Assembly: GCF_029910235.1 (NCBI RefSeq)
Contig: NZ_CP112874.1
Span: 4,764,501 to 4,828,500, forward strand
Length of the DNA: 64,000 nucleotides
Reading direction: 5' to 3'
Source of the DNA: Pseudanabaena galeata CCNP1313
GTDB taxonomy: Bacteria; Cyanobacteriota; Cyanobacteriia; Pseudanabaenales; Pseudanabaenaceae
The notes under the pieces: model-generated
Databases searched by the model: none
What the model saw: only the letters and a program-made list of their open reading frames with translations
Told to the model about the DNA's origin: nothing
Translations under genes and position numbers: made by a program
Shown: piece after piece, positions 44,989-55,085 of the stretch
Layout: every line of letters begins with the position of its first letter
Numbering within the stretch: position 1 is the stretch's first letter

Positions 44989-45192
44989 ACTGATGTTACG
45001 GGGCAAAAATTCCTGCAATGCCATAAATCTAGGGCTGGCACGGGGGCGCAGCCCCTACAAGCCCTGAAATTTAAAGGTAGGGGCAATCCCCCCGTGGTTG
45101 CCCTGCATTTAAAGGTAGGGGCAATCCCCCCGTGGTTGCCCTGCTTCGCTAGTAGTAAGAGATTTATCATCTACGTTCCACGTAACAACAGT
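44989..45192. mobile_element. MITE copy 3, reversed, with internal duplication
   Basis: Ends ACTGATGTTACG and TTCCACGTAACAACAGT match the MITE. The interior is in reverse orientation compared with copies 1 and 2. A 38-bp segment is duplicated in tandem (45069-45106 and 45107-45144), and 204 minus 38 equals the 166 bp of the other copies. The gap 44873-45219 contains nothing else. Confidence 0.82.
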
Positions 45193-45219
45193 GATTGGTC
45201 TTGAATATATTAGATAACA

Positions 45220-48200
45220 ATGATTGAGAGTTCAGCGAAAGTGAGCCAAGACAATAATAAGTGGCAGTTCTGGATTGATCGCGGTGGCACATTTACTGAT
45301 ATTGTCGCGCAAAATCCTGATGGTGAAATCCTGATTCATAAACTGCTATCCGAGAATCCCGATCGCTATAGCGATGCACCGATACAGGGGATTCGCGATA
45401 TTCTTGGTATCCCTCAAACTGCGCCTATTCCCATAGAGCAAATTGCGACAATTAAAATGGGAACGACGGTGGCAACTAATGCCCTCTTAGAACGCAAAGG
45501 CGATCGCACAGTTTTATTGGTTACTAAAGGCTTTAGAGATGCTTTACGCATTGGCTATCAGCATCGCCCGAATATTTTTGCTAGACATATCGTTTTGCCT
45601 GAAATGCTCTATGAGCAAGTAATTGAGATTGAGGAGCGCTATAGCGCCCATGGAGAAGTTCTCATTCCTTTAAATGAGGATTTGGCGATTAGAGAATTAC
45701 AAAAGGCTTATGATTTAGGAATTAGGGCTTGTGCGATCGCTTTAATGCATAGTTATCGTTATCCTCAGCATGAGCAAAAATTAGCCGAATTAGCTCAGCA
45801 AATCGGTTTCACGCAGATTTCCATATCCCATAAAATTAGCTCTCTTATCAAATTTGTGAGCCGTGGTGATACTACGGTTGTTGATGCCTATCTATCACCA
45901 ATTCTCAAGCGCTATGTGGATCGCGTAAGTTCCCAACTTAATCAGACTCTTACCTCTAGAGCCTCTTTATCAGGAGATGGGGATAAGACTGCAAAATCTC
46001 AGACCCTCACCCCTAGCCCCTCTCCCGCAGGAGAGGGGGGACAGACTGCAAAATTAATGTTCATGCAGTCCAATGGTGGATTGACAGAAGCCACATCTTT
46101 TCAAGGCAAAAACAGTATTCTATCGGGTCCCGCAGGGGGGATTGTTGGTGCAGTACAGACCTGTTTGCAAGCGGGTTTTGCGAAAATTATTAGCTTCGAT
46201 ATGGGAGGGACTTCTACAGACGTAGCGCACTATGCAGGAAGCTATGAGCGATCGCTCTCGACAGAAGTCGCTGGCATCAGGCTAAGTACGCCCATGATGT
46301 CCATTCATACAGTGGCGGCTGGTGGTGGCTCCTTACTATTTTTTGATGGAGCTAGATATCGCGTTGGCCCCGAATCCGCAGGGGCTTTTCCGGGCCCTGC
46401 CTGTTATCGCAATGGTGGTAATTTAGCGGTGACCGATTGCAATGTGATGTTAGGGAAGTTACAGCCTGAGTTCTTTCCCAAAGTATTTGGCAAGAATGGG
46501 GATTTACCACTCGATCGCACAGTTGTAATTGAGAAGTTTACAGAATTAGCCCAAAACATCAGCCAAGCAACAGGACAAGCCGTTACTCCTGAAGTCGTTG
46601 CCCAAGGATTTCTAGAAATTGCGGTGGAAAAAATGGCGATGGCAATCAAGAAAATATCAGTACAGCGTGGTTACGATGTTACTGAATATGTCCTCTGTTG
46701 CTTTGGTGGTGCAGGTGGTCAGCACGCCTGCGCGATCGCCGATGTCTTAGGCATGACGCAAGTATTCATTCATCCCTACGCAGGGGTTTTATCCGCCTAT
46801 GGTATTGGATTAGCAGATATTCGCACCATCCGCGATCGCACAGTGGAGTCAGAACTAAATTTAGAATTACTAGCAGAACTAGCAACTATTGCTCAAGAAT
46901 TAAGTGAAGAAGCGATAAAAGAACTTTTGCATGGTGATCAGCCGAACGGTGATTTGCAGATAGAGACTAGCTTGAGATTACGCTATGCTGGCACAGATTC
47001 TTCGTTAACAGTTGCGATTGGCGACTTCTCACACGATGTTTTGGAATCCTTGAGAACTAGCTTTGAAACTTTGCACAAAGAGCGTTATGGTTTCATCTTT
47101 GCGGATAAAGTGCTGATGGTAGAAGCGATCGCTGTGGAAGTCATTATTTCAAGGAAAAAGGAAAAAGGAAAAAGGAAAAAAGCTAATAGCCAACAGCTAA
47201 CACCCAACAGCCAAAAAGTACAAGTCTACATGGCAGGTGCATGGCAAGAAACTCCTATCTTGCGGCGAGAGGATTTGCGGGTAGGCGATCGCGTGCAGGG
47301 TGCAGCATTGATTATTGATGCAACGGGGACTAATGCGATCGAGCCGAATTGGGAAGCAGAGTTAAATGAGGATGATTGTTTGATATTAAGGCGGCTCTCT
47401 CTTGCAACGCAAGAAGATGCTCTTCAAGTCCCCCTTTACAAGGGGGATTTAGGGGGATCTCTATCTAAAGCCGAAGATAGATCCCCCCCAGCCCCCCTTA
47501 TAAAGGGGGGAGAAGAGTTTCTTCAAGTCCCCCTTTACAAGGGGGATTTAGGGGGATCTCTATCTAAAGCCGAAGATAGATCCCCCCCAGCCCCCCTTAT
47601 AAAGGGGGGAGAAGAGTTTCTTCAAGTCTCCCTTGCAAAGGGGGATTTAGGGGGATCTCTATCTAAAGCCGAAGATAGATCCCCCCCAGCCCCCCTTGTA
47701 AAGGGGGGAGAAGATAATGCAGTCCCCCTTTATAAGGGGGATTTAGGGGGATCTCTACTTAAAGTCGAAGATAGATCCCCCCCAGCCCCCCTTGTAAAGG
47801 GGGGAGAAGAGTTTCTTCAAGTCCCCCTTTATAAGGGGGATTTAGGGGGATCTCTATCTAAAGTCGAAGATAGATCCCTCCCAGCCCCCCTTATAAAGGG
47901 GGGAGAAGATGCTCTTCAAGTCCCCCTTTATAAGGGGGATTTAGGGGAATCTCTACTTAAGGCTGAAGATAGATCCCCCCCAGCCCCCCTTGTAAAGGGG
48001 GGAGAAGATGCTCTTCAAGTCCCCCTTTATAAGGGGGATTTAGGTGGATCTCTTCCTGATCCGATTAAATTGGAAATCTTTAATAATCTTTTCCAATCGA
48101 TCGCTGAACAAATGGGATTTACGCTGCAAAATACTAGTGCTAGCGTTAATATTCGCGAGAGACTAGATTTCTCCTGTGCTATCTTTGACCGTGACGGTGA

Positions 48201-49608
48201 ACTGGTTGCCAATGCACCGCATATTCCTGTACATCTTGGCTCGATGGGTGAAAGTGTAAAAGCTCTGATAGGCGATCGCCAAGGTAATATCCATTTTGGT
48301 GATGTTTTCGCCACGAATAATCCCTACAACGGTGGTACGCATTTACCTGATATCACCGTAATTACCCCTGTATTCATAGAATCTGAGCAGCCGATTTTCT
48401 ATGTTGCCTCACGGGGACATCATGCCGATATTGGTGGAATTACCCCCGGTTCCATGCCTTCGCATAGTACCAGTATCGAAGAAGAAGGAATTCTCTTTAA
48501 CAATTTTCAGCTTGTTAAAAGTGGCAAATTTTGTGAAGCAGAAACTCTTGCCTTGTTAACTTCTAGTCAATACCCAGCCCGAAACCCAGTCCAAAATATT
48601 GCAGACTTGCAAGCCCAAATTGCAGCGAATGAATGTGGCGCAAAAGAACTTCAGCGTATGGTTGCTAGTTATGGTGCGTTAACTGTGCAGAACTATATGC
48701 GCCATGTGCGAGACAATGCCGAGTTAGCGATTCGGAAAGCGATCGCTAGTTTGGTCAAGGAAAAAGGAAAAGGGAAAAAAGAAAAAGTTGAACGGAAGTT
48801 TATTTATCCTATTGATAATGGTAGTCAGATTATTGTGTCAGTCAGTTTAGACGCTATTAACTGCACTGCGAAGATTGACTTTACGGGAACTTCGGCGCAA
48901 TTAGGGAATAACTTTAATGCACCTCTAGCGGTCTGCAAAGCTGTAGTTCTCTATGTATTTCGCACCCTCGTTGATGATGAGATTCCCCTTAATGCTGGTT
49001 GCCTTGTTCCGTTAGAAATTATTGTCCCTGAAGGCTCGATGCTTAATCCTGTCTATCCTGCGGCGGTGGTGGCGGGAAATGTGGAGACATCTCAGGCGAT
49101 CGCCAATGTTTTGTATGGTGCATTGGGTGTGATGGCAGCATCACAGGGGACGATGAATAACTTTACCTTTGGTAGCGATCGCTATCAATATTACGAAACG
49201 ATTTGCGGGGGATCGGGTGCGGGGATGGATTTTGATGGTACGGATGCAATCCAGACTCACATGACTAATTCCCGACTGACCGATCCTGAGATTCTAGAAT
49301 GGCGATTTCCTGTGCTTTTGGAAGAGTTTGCGATTCGAGAAAATAGTGGCGGCAAGGGCAAGCATCAAGGTGGCAATGGTGTTATTCGACGCATCAAGTT
49401 CCTTGAACCGATGACTGCGGCAATTTTGTCCAGCAGTCGCGTTATTCCTCCATTCGGTTTAAATGGTGGTGAGTCGGGAGCAACTGGGCGAAATTATGTG
49501 ATTAGAAATGATGGCGCGATCGCTGATTTACCTAGCACTGCCACAGTACAAATGGAAATGGGTGATACTTTTATGATTGAGACTCCTAGTGGTGGTGGTT
49601 ATGGGTAA
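45220..49608 (+). CDS. 5-oxoprolinase/hydantoinase (HyuA-HyuB fusion) with repeat-derived inserts
   Basis: 1462 residues against about 1200-1290 for normal fused 5-oxoprolinases. The HyuA part (about 15-700) has [29 protein letters not shown] and [13 protein letters not shown] of the ASKHA fold. The HyuB part (about 950-1460) has [42 protein letters not shown] and the ending [14 protein letters not shown]. It should hydrolyse 5-oxoproline with ATP to glutamate. Extra sequence: [12 protein letters not shown] (about 262-273), a Lys-rich stretch (645-660), and about 211 residues (735-945) of tandem 33-residue repeats exactly at the domain junction. The frame is never broken. Confidence 0.88.
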   Translation: MIESSAKVSQDNNKWQFWIDRGGTFTDIVAQNPDGEILIHKLLSENPDRYSDAPIQGIRDILGIPQTAPIPIEQIATIKMGTTVATNALLERKGDRTVLLVTKGFRDALRIGYQHRPNIFARHIVLPEMLYEQVIEIEERYSAHGEVLIPLNEDLAIRELQKAYDLGIRACAIALMHSYRYPQHEQKLAELAQQIGFTQISISHKISSLIKFVSRGDTTVVDAYLSPILKRYVDRVSSQLNQTLTSRASLSGDGDKTAKSQTLTPSPSPAGEGGQTAKLMFMQSNGGLTEATSFQGKNSILSGPAGGIVGAVQTCLQAGFAKIISFDMGGTSTDVAHYAGSYERSLSTEVAGIRLSTPMMSIHTVAAGGGSLLFFDGARYRVGPESAGAFPGPACYRNGGNLAVTDCNVMLGKLQPEFFPKVFGKNGDLPLDRTVVIEKFTELAQNISQATGQAVTPEVVAQGFLEIAVEKMAMAIKKISVQRGYDVTEYVLCCFGGAGGQHACAIADVLGMTQVFIHPYAGVLSAYGIGLADIRTIRDRTVESELNLELLAELATIAQELSEEAIKELLHGDQPNGDLQIETSLRLRYAGTDSSLTVAIGDFSHDVLESLRTSFETLHKERYGFIFADKVLMVEAIAVEVIISRKKEKGKRKKANSQQLTPNSQKVQVYMAGAWQETPILRREDLRVGDRVQGAALIIDATGTNAIEPNWEAELNEDDCLILRRLSLATQEDALQVPLYKGDLGGSLSKAEDRSPPAPLIKGGEEFLQVPLYKGDLGGSLSKAEDRSPPAPLIKGGEEFLQVSLAKGDLGGSLSKAEDRSPPAPLVKGGEDNAVPLYKGDLGGSLLKVEDRSPPAPLVKGGEEFLQVPLYKGDLGGSLSKVEDRSLPAPLIKGGEDALQVPLYKGDLGESLLKAEDRSPPAPLVKGGEDALQVPLYKGDLGGSLPDPIKLEIFNNLFQSIAEQMGFTLQNTSASVNIRERLDFSCAIFDRDGELVANAPHIPVHLGSMGESVKALIGDRQGNIHFGDVFATNNPYNGGTHLPDITVITPVFIESEQPIFYVASRGHHADIGGITPGSMPSHSTSIEEEGILFNNFQLVKSGKFCEAETLALLTSSQYPARNPVQNIADLQAQIAANECGAKELQRMVASYGALTVQNYMRHVRDNAELAIRKAIASLVKEKGKGKKEKVERKFIYPIDNGSQIIVSVSLDAINCTAKIDFTGTSAQLGNNFNAPLAVCKAVVLYVFRTLVDDEIPLNAGCLVPLEIIVPEGSMLNPVYPAAVVAGNVETSQAIANVLYGALGVMAASQGTMNNFTFGSDRYQYYETICGGSGAGMDFDGTDAIQTHMTNSRLTDPEILEWRFPVLLEEFAIRENSGGKGKHQGGNGVIRRIKFLEPMTAAILSSSRVIPPFGLNGGESGATGRNYVIRNDGAIADLPSTATVQMEMGDTFMIETPSGGGYG
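45993..46050 (+). repeat. C/G-rich palindromic repeat inside the oxoprolinase gene
   Basis: CCCTCACCCCTAGCCCCTCTCCCGCAGGAGAGGGG-type element translated as [12 protein letters not shown]. The same element type is non-coding at 44090-44200. It interrupts the HyuA domain at about residue 262 without shifting the frame. (Element described in overlapping short parts: CCCTCACCCCTAG and CAGGAGAGGGGGG.). Confidence 0.75.
47422..48054 (+). repeat. Six and a half tandem 99-bp units inside the oxoprolinase gene
   Basis: Units start at 47422, 47521, 47620 and so on; the fourth is 3 bp shorter and the seventh stops after the first half. Each unit joins CCCCCTTTACAAGGGGG and CCCCCCTTATAAAGGGGGG palindromes around CTAAAGCCGAAGATAG. 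All are translated in one frame as [14 protein letters not shown] + [19 protein letters not shown]. Confidence 0.95.
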
Positions 49609-49642
49609 AGAAAAAATGTTACCTAATAACATTTTTTCTTTA
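49606..49642. terminator. Hairpin terminator after the oxoprolinase gene
   Basis: TAAAGAAAAAATGTTA pairs exactly with 49627-49642 around ACCTA-type loop, starting in the stop codon. The T-rich right arm fits an intrinsic terminator. Confidence 0.65.
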
Positions 49643-49692
49643 ATCAGTCATAATAAAGACGATTCCTGATTTTTGAATTGGAGTGATCGCCC

Positions 49693-52600
49693 ATGCCAAC
49701 AGAACCAGTGCAATATTTGCGCCTCGAACTGGAAATTTCAGTTCCCTATGATGTCATCCTTGATGCCTTAGATGCTTGGTTTGAGTGGGATTTGATATCT
49801 GAGGTGGATTTTAAATGGCGCAATAGTCGCAGTTCGGCAAATCGTCTAACGGTAGTGGCGATTCAAAACGATTTGATTCTCCAAGGGCTAGATTTTTGGC
49901 TAGAGTTAGGCTTAATCAAAGAGAAATCAGTAAAACTAATTTGCGAAACTCGTTTTGTTTGCGACATTAAGGCAATGGCAACAGAAACAGCGATCTCTAG
50001 CAGAAGTTTACCAATTGCGGAGCCAAATCGCCCACCTGCCAATATTTCGGGTTCGCGATTGCCGCGATCGCCTATTGAGAAAATACCAATAAAACCCAAA
50101 GCACCTCAAGAACCCAGTAAAGTCGCGCAAACCGTGCGATCGCTACTATCAGAATTCAGCACCATGTGGTTGCTATTTTTGGGCGTGTTTCTAGTGGTGG
50201 TTTCATCGGGATTACTAGCGGCTAGTCAATGGGATAATTTTTCGCCCCAAATCCAGTATTTGCTGCTGTTGGCTTATACGTTGGGATTTTTTGGTGTGAG
50301 TTTCTGGACGAGCAAAAATGAACGTCTGCGGATGACTACTCGCGCTTTGCAATTAGTGACATTGCTGTTAGTTCCCGCGAATTTCTGGGCGATGGATGGT
50401 TTAGGATTACTCAAAAATCCTGCGGGAATAGGAATTAGTGCGATCGCGGGTTGTTTACTTTCAGCGATCGCCGTTTTTCTATTACAAACATCTTTTACAT
50501 TTCGCGAAACTCAGGCTCTATCTGAGGACGCATCCACTAACCAAAAGAAAAAACGCACCAAAAGACAACTTAGCCAAATTTCAGTTTTAGTGATTTTATT
50601 ACTGGGTTGGCTACATCTGGGCTGGTTTGTATCCCCATACTATCCATTAATTGCCGTATATTTGGGGATCAGTGGGATTGCAATTTCCACTTTTTTAAAT
50701 CGTCGTCAAAGCTTAAATACTGCGGATAGTTCGACATTTCCCCTTGCGCTGATTACGGGTGCTTATAGTACAGTCTTGTTGATTAGTCGGGCGCTTTTAT
50801 TTGGAAATGTTTCTGTTTTTAAATTAGGCTTAGCTTTTGGGGTTTGTGGCTGGGTTCTAGTGCAAATTACGAATAAAGCAGAAAAGTTGCGATCTCCTTC
50901 TGAAGCCTCAAATTTAACTACTGTAAATTCGTCAAACCTGTCATTTCAGGCGAACTTAGGCAAAATTTTGCTGGGTTTAGGTTGGCTAGTGTCAGTTTGG
51001 GATCAGTATCCTTGGCAAACCTTGACGATTAGTTTATTGATTGCATGGATACTCTGCGATCGCCTGATCAAACTAGAGCAAAGCATTGATTTAACCTATT
51101 TATTTTTGTGGGGTTTGCAAATTCTTTGGTTAGGTCAAAGACTAATTCCTGATGCTTGGAAAGTAGTTTCTAAACAGCAATTAATAGCCTTCTTTCAAAC
51201 TCAATCGGCAATTAATTTGCTAGGATTTTGCCTGTTTCCCTATCTGATTATGACTTTGATAGTTGCTGCAATTTATCGCGATCACCAAAAGTTTGATCTA
51301 GCCAATACTGCGGAATTACTGGCTTTAGGATTTGGGGTTTTACTAACTATTCTGAGTTTTGGCTATCCGTTACCGATATTTGTCAATCTATCGCTTTCAG
51401 CCGTTACGCTCTTAATCATCCAAGCAAGGCGATCGCCTGCTAGCAAAGATCTGCATAGCCTAGTTTATTTCGCCCATATCGTTAGCCTTAGTGCAATTAT
51501 CTCAGGTACTTTCTTCTTTACTCGTTCCACTGAGATCTTTGCATGGGTCGGCTTTCTACTCATTACAATGTTGATCGAATGGAGTTCGGTTTTAGTAATT
51601 GGGAAGTTTAGCCCTCACCCCCAGCCCCTCTCCCAAGGGGCGAGGGGAGAAAGAAATCAAATTCAGATTCAATCGCAGAGTGAATCCCTAGAAAACATCT
51701 TGCCCCCCTCTCCCTCTGGGAGAGGGGCTGGGGGTGAGGGCATCTTACCCCCAGAGAGAATATCTGGGAGCAATCTCCATCTACAAGCATGGCGCGATAG
51801 CGCATGGCACATTGGCGCAAGTTTAGCCGCCCTTAGCTATATCTTGCTCTGGAATGCTCCATTTTCAGGACAAGGTGATAACAGAGAACTACTATTTTTA
51901 ACCAGTTCTTGGGGTGTTGCTTGGTTAAGCGTACCTTTATCATTAACCTTTTTAGGAACTTGGCGCGAATTTGCCGATCGCGATTTGGCAATCAGATTGA
52001 GCATTGCAGGACTGGCGATCGCTCAGTTTTTAACATGGCAAGGTGATGGCTCACGTTTAATTGGTTTAGGTGTAGCTTTTGCCCTAATGCTAGTGAATAC
52101 GCGCCGCAGCAAATCGCTGCTCACCGCTTTTAATACCGTCGGTTATGGCTTATTATTTATCGCCTTTTTACTGTGGCAATTCAAATCTAATGATGGCTCA
52201 ACAGCCCAGTTTATTTTCTGGACTAATGGCATGGTTAGTAGCGCCATTCTGCTTTATGTTCTCAATCATTGGCTCAAATATCGCCGCGATCGCCAAGTTC
52301 CTAATCTCAATTTATCCTTAAATCAATCCTATGCCCAAGCCTTTGATATTTGGTCAGCATTAATCTCGACAGCAGTTCTGCTTTTACAAACGGCTTTATC
52401 TGTTCTTGTCTTTGGCTTCAATGGTGATGACCAACTATTTATAAATCTGCTACCCAGTACGATCTTGGTCACCTTAGGTCTGATTTATCGGATCTGGCAA
52501 TCTACAGCGAAAGTCCCTTTTTGGGCAGAATGGGGAGTTGCATGGAGTGTGGAACTGCTAATTTCAGGAGCGATCGCAGTTACGAATGGCTCAGCACTTG

Positions 52601-54132
52601 AACTAGCGATCGCCAATATTGCTTTGGGCTTTATCACCCAACTAGGCGGCGATTGGTGGATGCAACGCTCAGGTAAAAATGAATATCCTCGCAGTTGGGA
52701 TGTCATTCCCTTGATTTACGGTGTGATGGGTTCGCTGCTGAGAATCGGTAGCTTCAGCAGTCTCACGGGTTTATTCTCGCTAAGTACATCCCTCATCGGT
52801 ATCGGCATTGGGCGCAGAGCTTCCCAATCTAACCCTATGTTCAAAGCGCTTACCTATTTGTCCATGGTAGTAGCGACTTTTTCCGCCTATGAGTTACTCT
52901 TCTATCAAATGGTGTCTCGTTCTCAAGGTGGTAGCCTTGGCGATGGTTTAGTGATTCTGGCGACATTAGGCTGTGCGATCGCCTATGCCTACAAACTCTT
53001 TGTCCACTGGATCGCTCTCTATTTAAGACTTTCGATCCGAGAGATTGGTATTTCAGCTCATTTACATTGGACGGCTAGCGCCATCTTTTTGTTGTTGGGA
53101 AGTTTCTTAAATCCATCGGTGACAGGTGGTTTACTTGGTGGAATGATTGGGACTGCGCTAACGGTCTATGCGATCATCGAGGGTAAGAGATCCCCCCTAG
53201 CCCCCCTTAGAAAGGGGGGGATGGATTCAGGTTCCCTTAGAAAGGGGGGGATGGATCAAGTCCCCCTTTACAAGGGGGATTTAGGGGGATCAGATCTCTG
53301 GATTTATACAGGGATAACTACCGCAATTAGTGCGATTGCCTATTTTATTTACTTTGCTTTCCCTAATCCTTGGTTGATTGCGAACTTCATTCAGCCCTAT
53401 GCGGCGGCGATCGCCTGTATTATAGCCACCATGCTCTATCTACCACCTTGGGAAGAATGGGGCTGGGCAGAACGTCCTTGGCATAACTCTGCTTTTCTAT
53501 TGCCGTTTATCTTTATATTTATCACCCAACAGGCGATCGCCACACCTTGCCTGATCATCGTTGGTGTTTTTTACGCTATCTATGCCAAAGTTCAAGACCA
53601 AATCCGTGCTACTTACATCACAGTGTTTCTATGGAATTGGGCTGTTTTCCATTATGTCTCTTTAATTGGATCGCCCAGTTTCAATATCAATACGATGATC
53701 CATGTGGCGGCGATTGGCTTCTCTGGACTATATTTTGCTCAAGTCGAACCAAACTTGCGATCGCCTAATACGAAAGCTCTCCGCCATGCTTTTCGAGTTC
53801 TCTTAAGCGGTGGTATGGGACTAGTGGCCTTTCTTTATTCCTTTTCTAATCCCACGATTGCGCTCGCAACTTGGGGCTTGAGTGCTGCCTTTATCATGGC
53901 AGGACTAGCTTTTCGCGTCAGAGCCTATCTCTTTATGGGAACGTTCACGTTTATTTTGTTGGTAATCACTCAAGCGGTTCTTTTAGTTACTCAATATTCT
54001 TTCTTGATGTGGGCGCTTGGTATTATCGCTGGGATTGGATTCATTCTGGTTGCTGCTAATTTTGAAGTCAGACGCGATCGCATTCTGGTTCTATTTCGCA
54101 ATGTGGCGATCGAGTTGGAAGCTTGGGAGTAA
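49693..54132 (+). CDS. Giant multi-pass membrane protein of unknown function
   Basis: 1479 residues. The first ~130 residues are soluble, with two related segments (VPYDVILDALDAWFEWDLI and LILQGLDFWLELGLI) like a small internal duplication. Then a Pro-rich linker and some 30 or more hydrophobic helices fill the rest. The layout recalls DUF2157-type or other polytopic proteins; no catalytic motif is seen and I do not recognise the family. Two repeat-derived inserts lie in loops: PHPQPLSQGARGE...PPSPSGRGAGGEG (about 643-682) and SPLAPLRKGGMD...[12 protein letters not shown] (about 1167-1200). Start supported by GGAGTG before the ATG. Confidence 0.6.
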   Translation: MPTEPVQYLRLELEISVPYDVILDALDAWFEWDLISEVDFKWRNSRSSANRLTVVAIQNDLILQGLDFWLELGLIKEKSVKLICETRFVCDIKAMATETAISSRSLPIAEPNRPPANISGSRLPRSPIEKIPIKPKAPQEPSKVAQTVRSLLSEFSTMWLLFLGVFLVVVSSGLLAASQWDNFSPQIQYLLLLAYTLGFFGVSFWTSKNERLRMTTRALQLVTLLLVPANFWAMDGLGLLKNPAGIGISAIAGCLLSAIAVFLLQTSFTFRETQALSEDASTNQKKKRTKRQLSQISVLVILLLGWLHLGWFVSPYYPLIAVYLGISGIAISTFLNRRQSLNTADSSTFPLALITGAYSTVLLISRALLFGNVSVFKLGLAFGVCGWVLVQITNKAEKLRSPSEASNLTTVNSSNLSFQANLGKILLGLGWLVSVWDQYPWQTLTISLLIAWILCDRLIKLEQSIDLTYLFLWGLQILWLGQRLIPDAWKVVSKQQLIAFFQTQSAINLLGFCLFPYLIMTLIVAAIYRDHQKFDLANTAELLALGFGVLLTILSFGYPLPIFVNLSLSAVTLLIIQARRSPASKDLHSLVYFAHIVSLSAIISGTFFFTRSTEIFAWVGFLLITMLIEWSSVLVIGKFSPHPQPLSQGARGERNQIQIQSQSESLENILPPSPSGRGAGGEGILPPERISGSNLHLQAWRDSAWHIGASLAALSYILLWNAPFSGQGDNRELLFLTSSWGVAWLSVPLSLTFLGTWREFADRDLAIRLSIAGLAIAQFLTWQGDGSRLIGLGVAFALMLVNTRRSKSLLTAFNTVGYGLLFIAFLLWQFKSNDGSTAQFIFWTNGMVSSAILLYVLNHWLKYRRDRQVPNLNLSLNQSYAQAFDIWSALISTAVLLLQTALSVLVFGFNGDDQLFINLLPSTILVTLGLIYRIWQSTAKVPFWAEWGVAWSVELLISGAIAVTNGSALELAIANIALGFITQLGGDWWMQRSGKNEYPRSWDVIPLIYGVMGSLLRIGSFSSLTGLFSLSTSLIGIGIGRRASQSNPMFKALTYLSMVVATFSAYELLFYQMVSRSQGGSLGDGLVILATLGCAIAYAYKLFVHWIALYLRLSIREIGISAHLHWTASAIFLLLGSFLNPSVTGGLLGGMIGTALTVYAIIEGKRSPLAPLRKGGMDSGSLRKGGMDQVPLYKGDLGGSDLWIYTGITTAISAIAYFIYFAFPNPWLIANFIQPYAAAIACIIATMLYLPPWEEWGWAERPWHNSAFLLPFIFIFITQQAIATPCLIIVGVFYAIYAKVQDQIRATYITVFLWNWAVFHYVSLIGSPSFNINTMIHVAAIGFSGLYFAQVEPNLRSPNTKALRHAFRVLLSGGMGLVAFLYSFSNPTIALATWGLSAAFIMAGLAFRVRAYLFMGTFTFILLVITQAVLLVTQYSFLMWALGIIAGIGFILVAANFEVRRDRILVLFRNVAIELEAWE
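51611..51745 (+). repeat. Repeat pair inside the membrane protein gene
   Basis: Two facing copies of the CCCTCACCCCCAGCCCCTCTCCC type element (51611-51650 and its complement at about 51700-51745), separated by about 50 bp. Both are in frame and lie between predicted helices. Confidence 0.8.
53188..53300 (+). repeat. C-rich repeat inside the membrane protein gene
   Basis: Contains CCCCCCTTAGAAAGGGGGG, a partial second CCCTTAGAAAGGGGGG and CCCCCTTTACAAGGGGG. It is translated as SPLAPLRKGG ... [12 protein letters not shown], the same frame and nearly the same words as the tandem units at 47422. Confidence 0.88.
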
Positions 54133-54236
54133 GTGCAGTTAGTAGCGATAGTGTAAGGCTATTGTGAGATTTGGAACAAATGAGGAGCTAGTTACGTCTT
54201 TTCGCAATAAAAATTCAGTAGAGTAAAATTCATACT

Positions 54237-55037
54237 ATGCTTAAGAATATTGGAATTGCATTAGGTCTTGGATTAACATCAATTAGCTTATTTCCTGCTT
54301 TGGTAAATGCTGAGCCGAATCTAGATTTGCCAAGATCTGAAATCGTAATCAATCAGGATATTGATAACAATGGAAAATCCGATCTGATTATTGCAAGTTA
54401 TTTCATTCGGACGGTTTTGGTTCCCAAATATGATGCTACAAATACTTGCCATCAAGTTTCTGGTAAATTTGTAAGATATACCCTATTTGCGAATGGAGAA
54501 AAAACTGGTAAAGACATTCTAGAAATTTCCTATGGAACTAGTCTGGCAAGTTATTGGATGCACAAATTAATCTTAGATAGAGATATCGATGGTGATGGAC
54601 AGAAAGAGTTGTCGTTTTACATGGGAGACGATACTAGTCAAGCGCGTGCTTATCTATTTCTAAAACCAGATGGAGTAAGAGTCGTTAATTTGGGGGTTAC
54701 AGATTTACCAGGAGCTAGTCTTAACGAAACATTTGATTTGCAACTTTTTGGAGGCAATATAATCGCTAGATGGGATCAATCTGCAAAGTTATGGAAGAGT
54801 CAAAACAATCAGTACGGATGGGTAGTGGGTGACTGTGTAGAAATTAGAGAAAGTCCAAATGCTCGATCAAAGATAGTTTCTATGATATCGAGCAATGAAA
54901 TTCTTCCTACTATCCAGCCTCAGATTAATGTGGATTGGGTAGCTGTAAAATTTGCTTACGATAAGATTGGGTGGATTAACACCAAGAATTTTAGTTTTAC
55001 TTCGCCCGTAAGTGTAATTAAATTCGATAAGCCATAG
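54237..55037 (+). CDS. Secreted SH3b-domain protein
   Basis: 266 residues. A signal peptide (1-26, cut near VNAEP) leads to a beta-rich middle with an FG-GAP/EF-like acidic loop (DIDNNGKSDLIIA) and a second (DIDGDGQKELSFY), similar to VCBS-type repeats. The C-terminal SH3 type 3 domain (about 195-255; VVGDCVEIRESPNARSKIVSMI, WVAVKFAYDKIGWI) is common in cell-wall binding proteins. Function unknown. Confidence 0.7.
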   Translation: MLKNIGIALGLGLTSISLFPALVNAEPNLDLPRSEIVINQDIDNNGKSDLIIASYFIRTVLVPKYDATNTCHQVSGKFVRYTLFANGEKTGKDILEISYGTSLASYWMHKLILDRDIDGDGQKELSFYMGDDTSQARAYLFLKPDGVRVVNLGVTDLPGASLNETFDLQLFGGNIIARWDQSAKLWKSQNNQYGWVVGDCVEIRESPNARSKIVSMISSNEILPTIQPQINVDWVAVKFAYDKIGWINTKNFSFTSPVSVIKFDKP

Positions 55038-55085
55038 ACTGAAAAATCTAGCTTAGTTTTTTAATTACCACTTTTTGCTTTTAGT

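Noticed and set aside
44907-45170. Minus-strand ORF of 87 codons upstream of the oxoprolinase gene
   Set aside because: It lies within MITE copy 3 and encodes only repeat-derived residues.
47422-48054. Regular repeats resembling a CRISPR array
   Set aside because: Units are 99 bp, contiguous and almost identical, without unique spacers; they are translated in frame within a gene and no cas genes are present.
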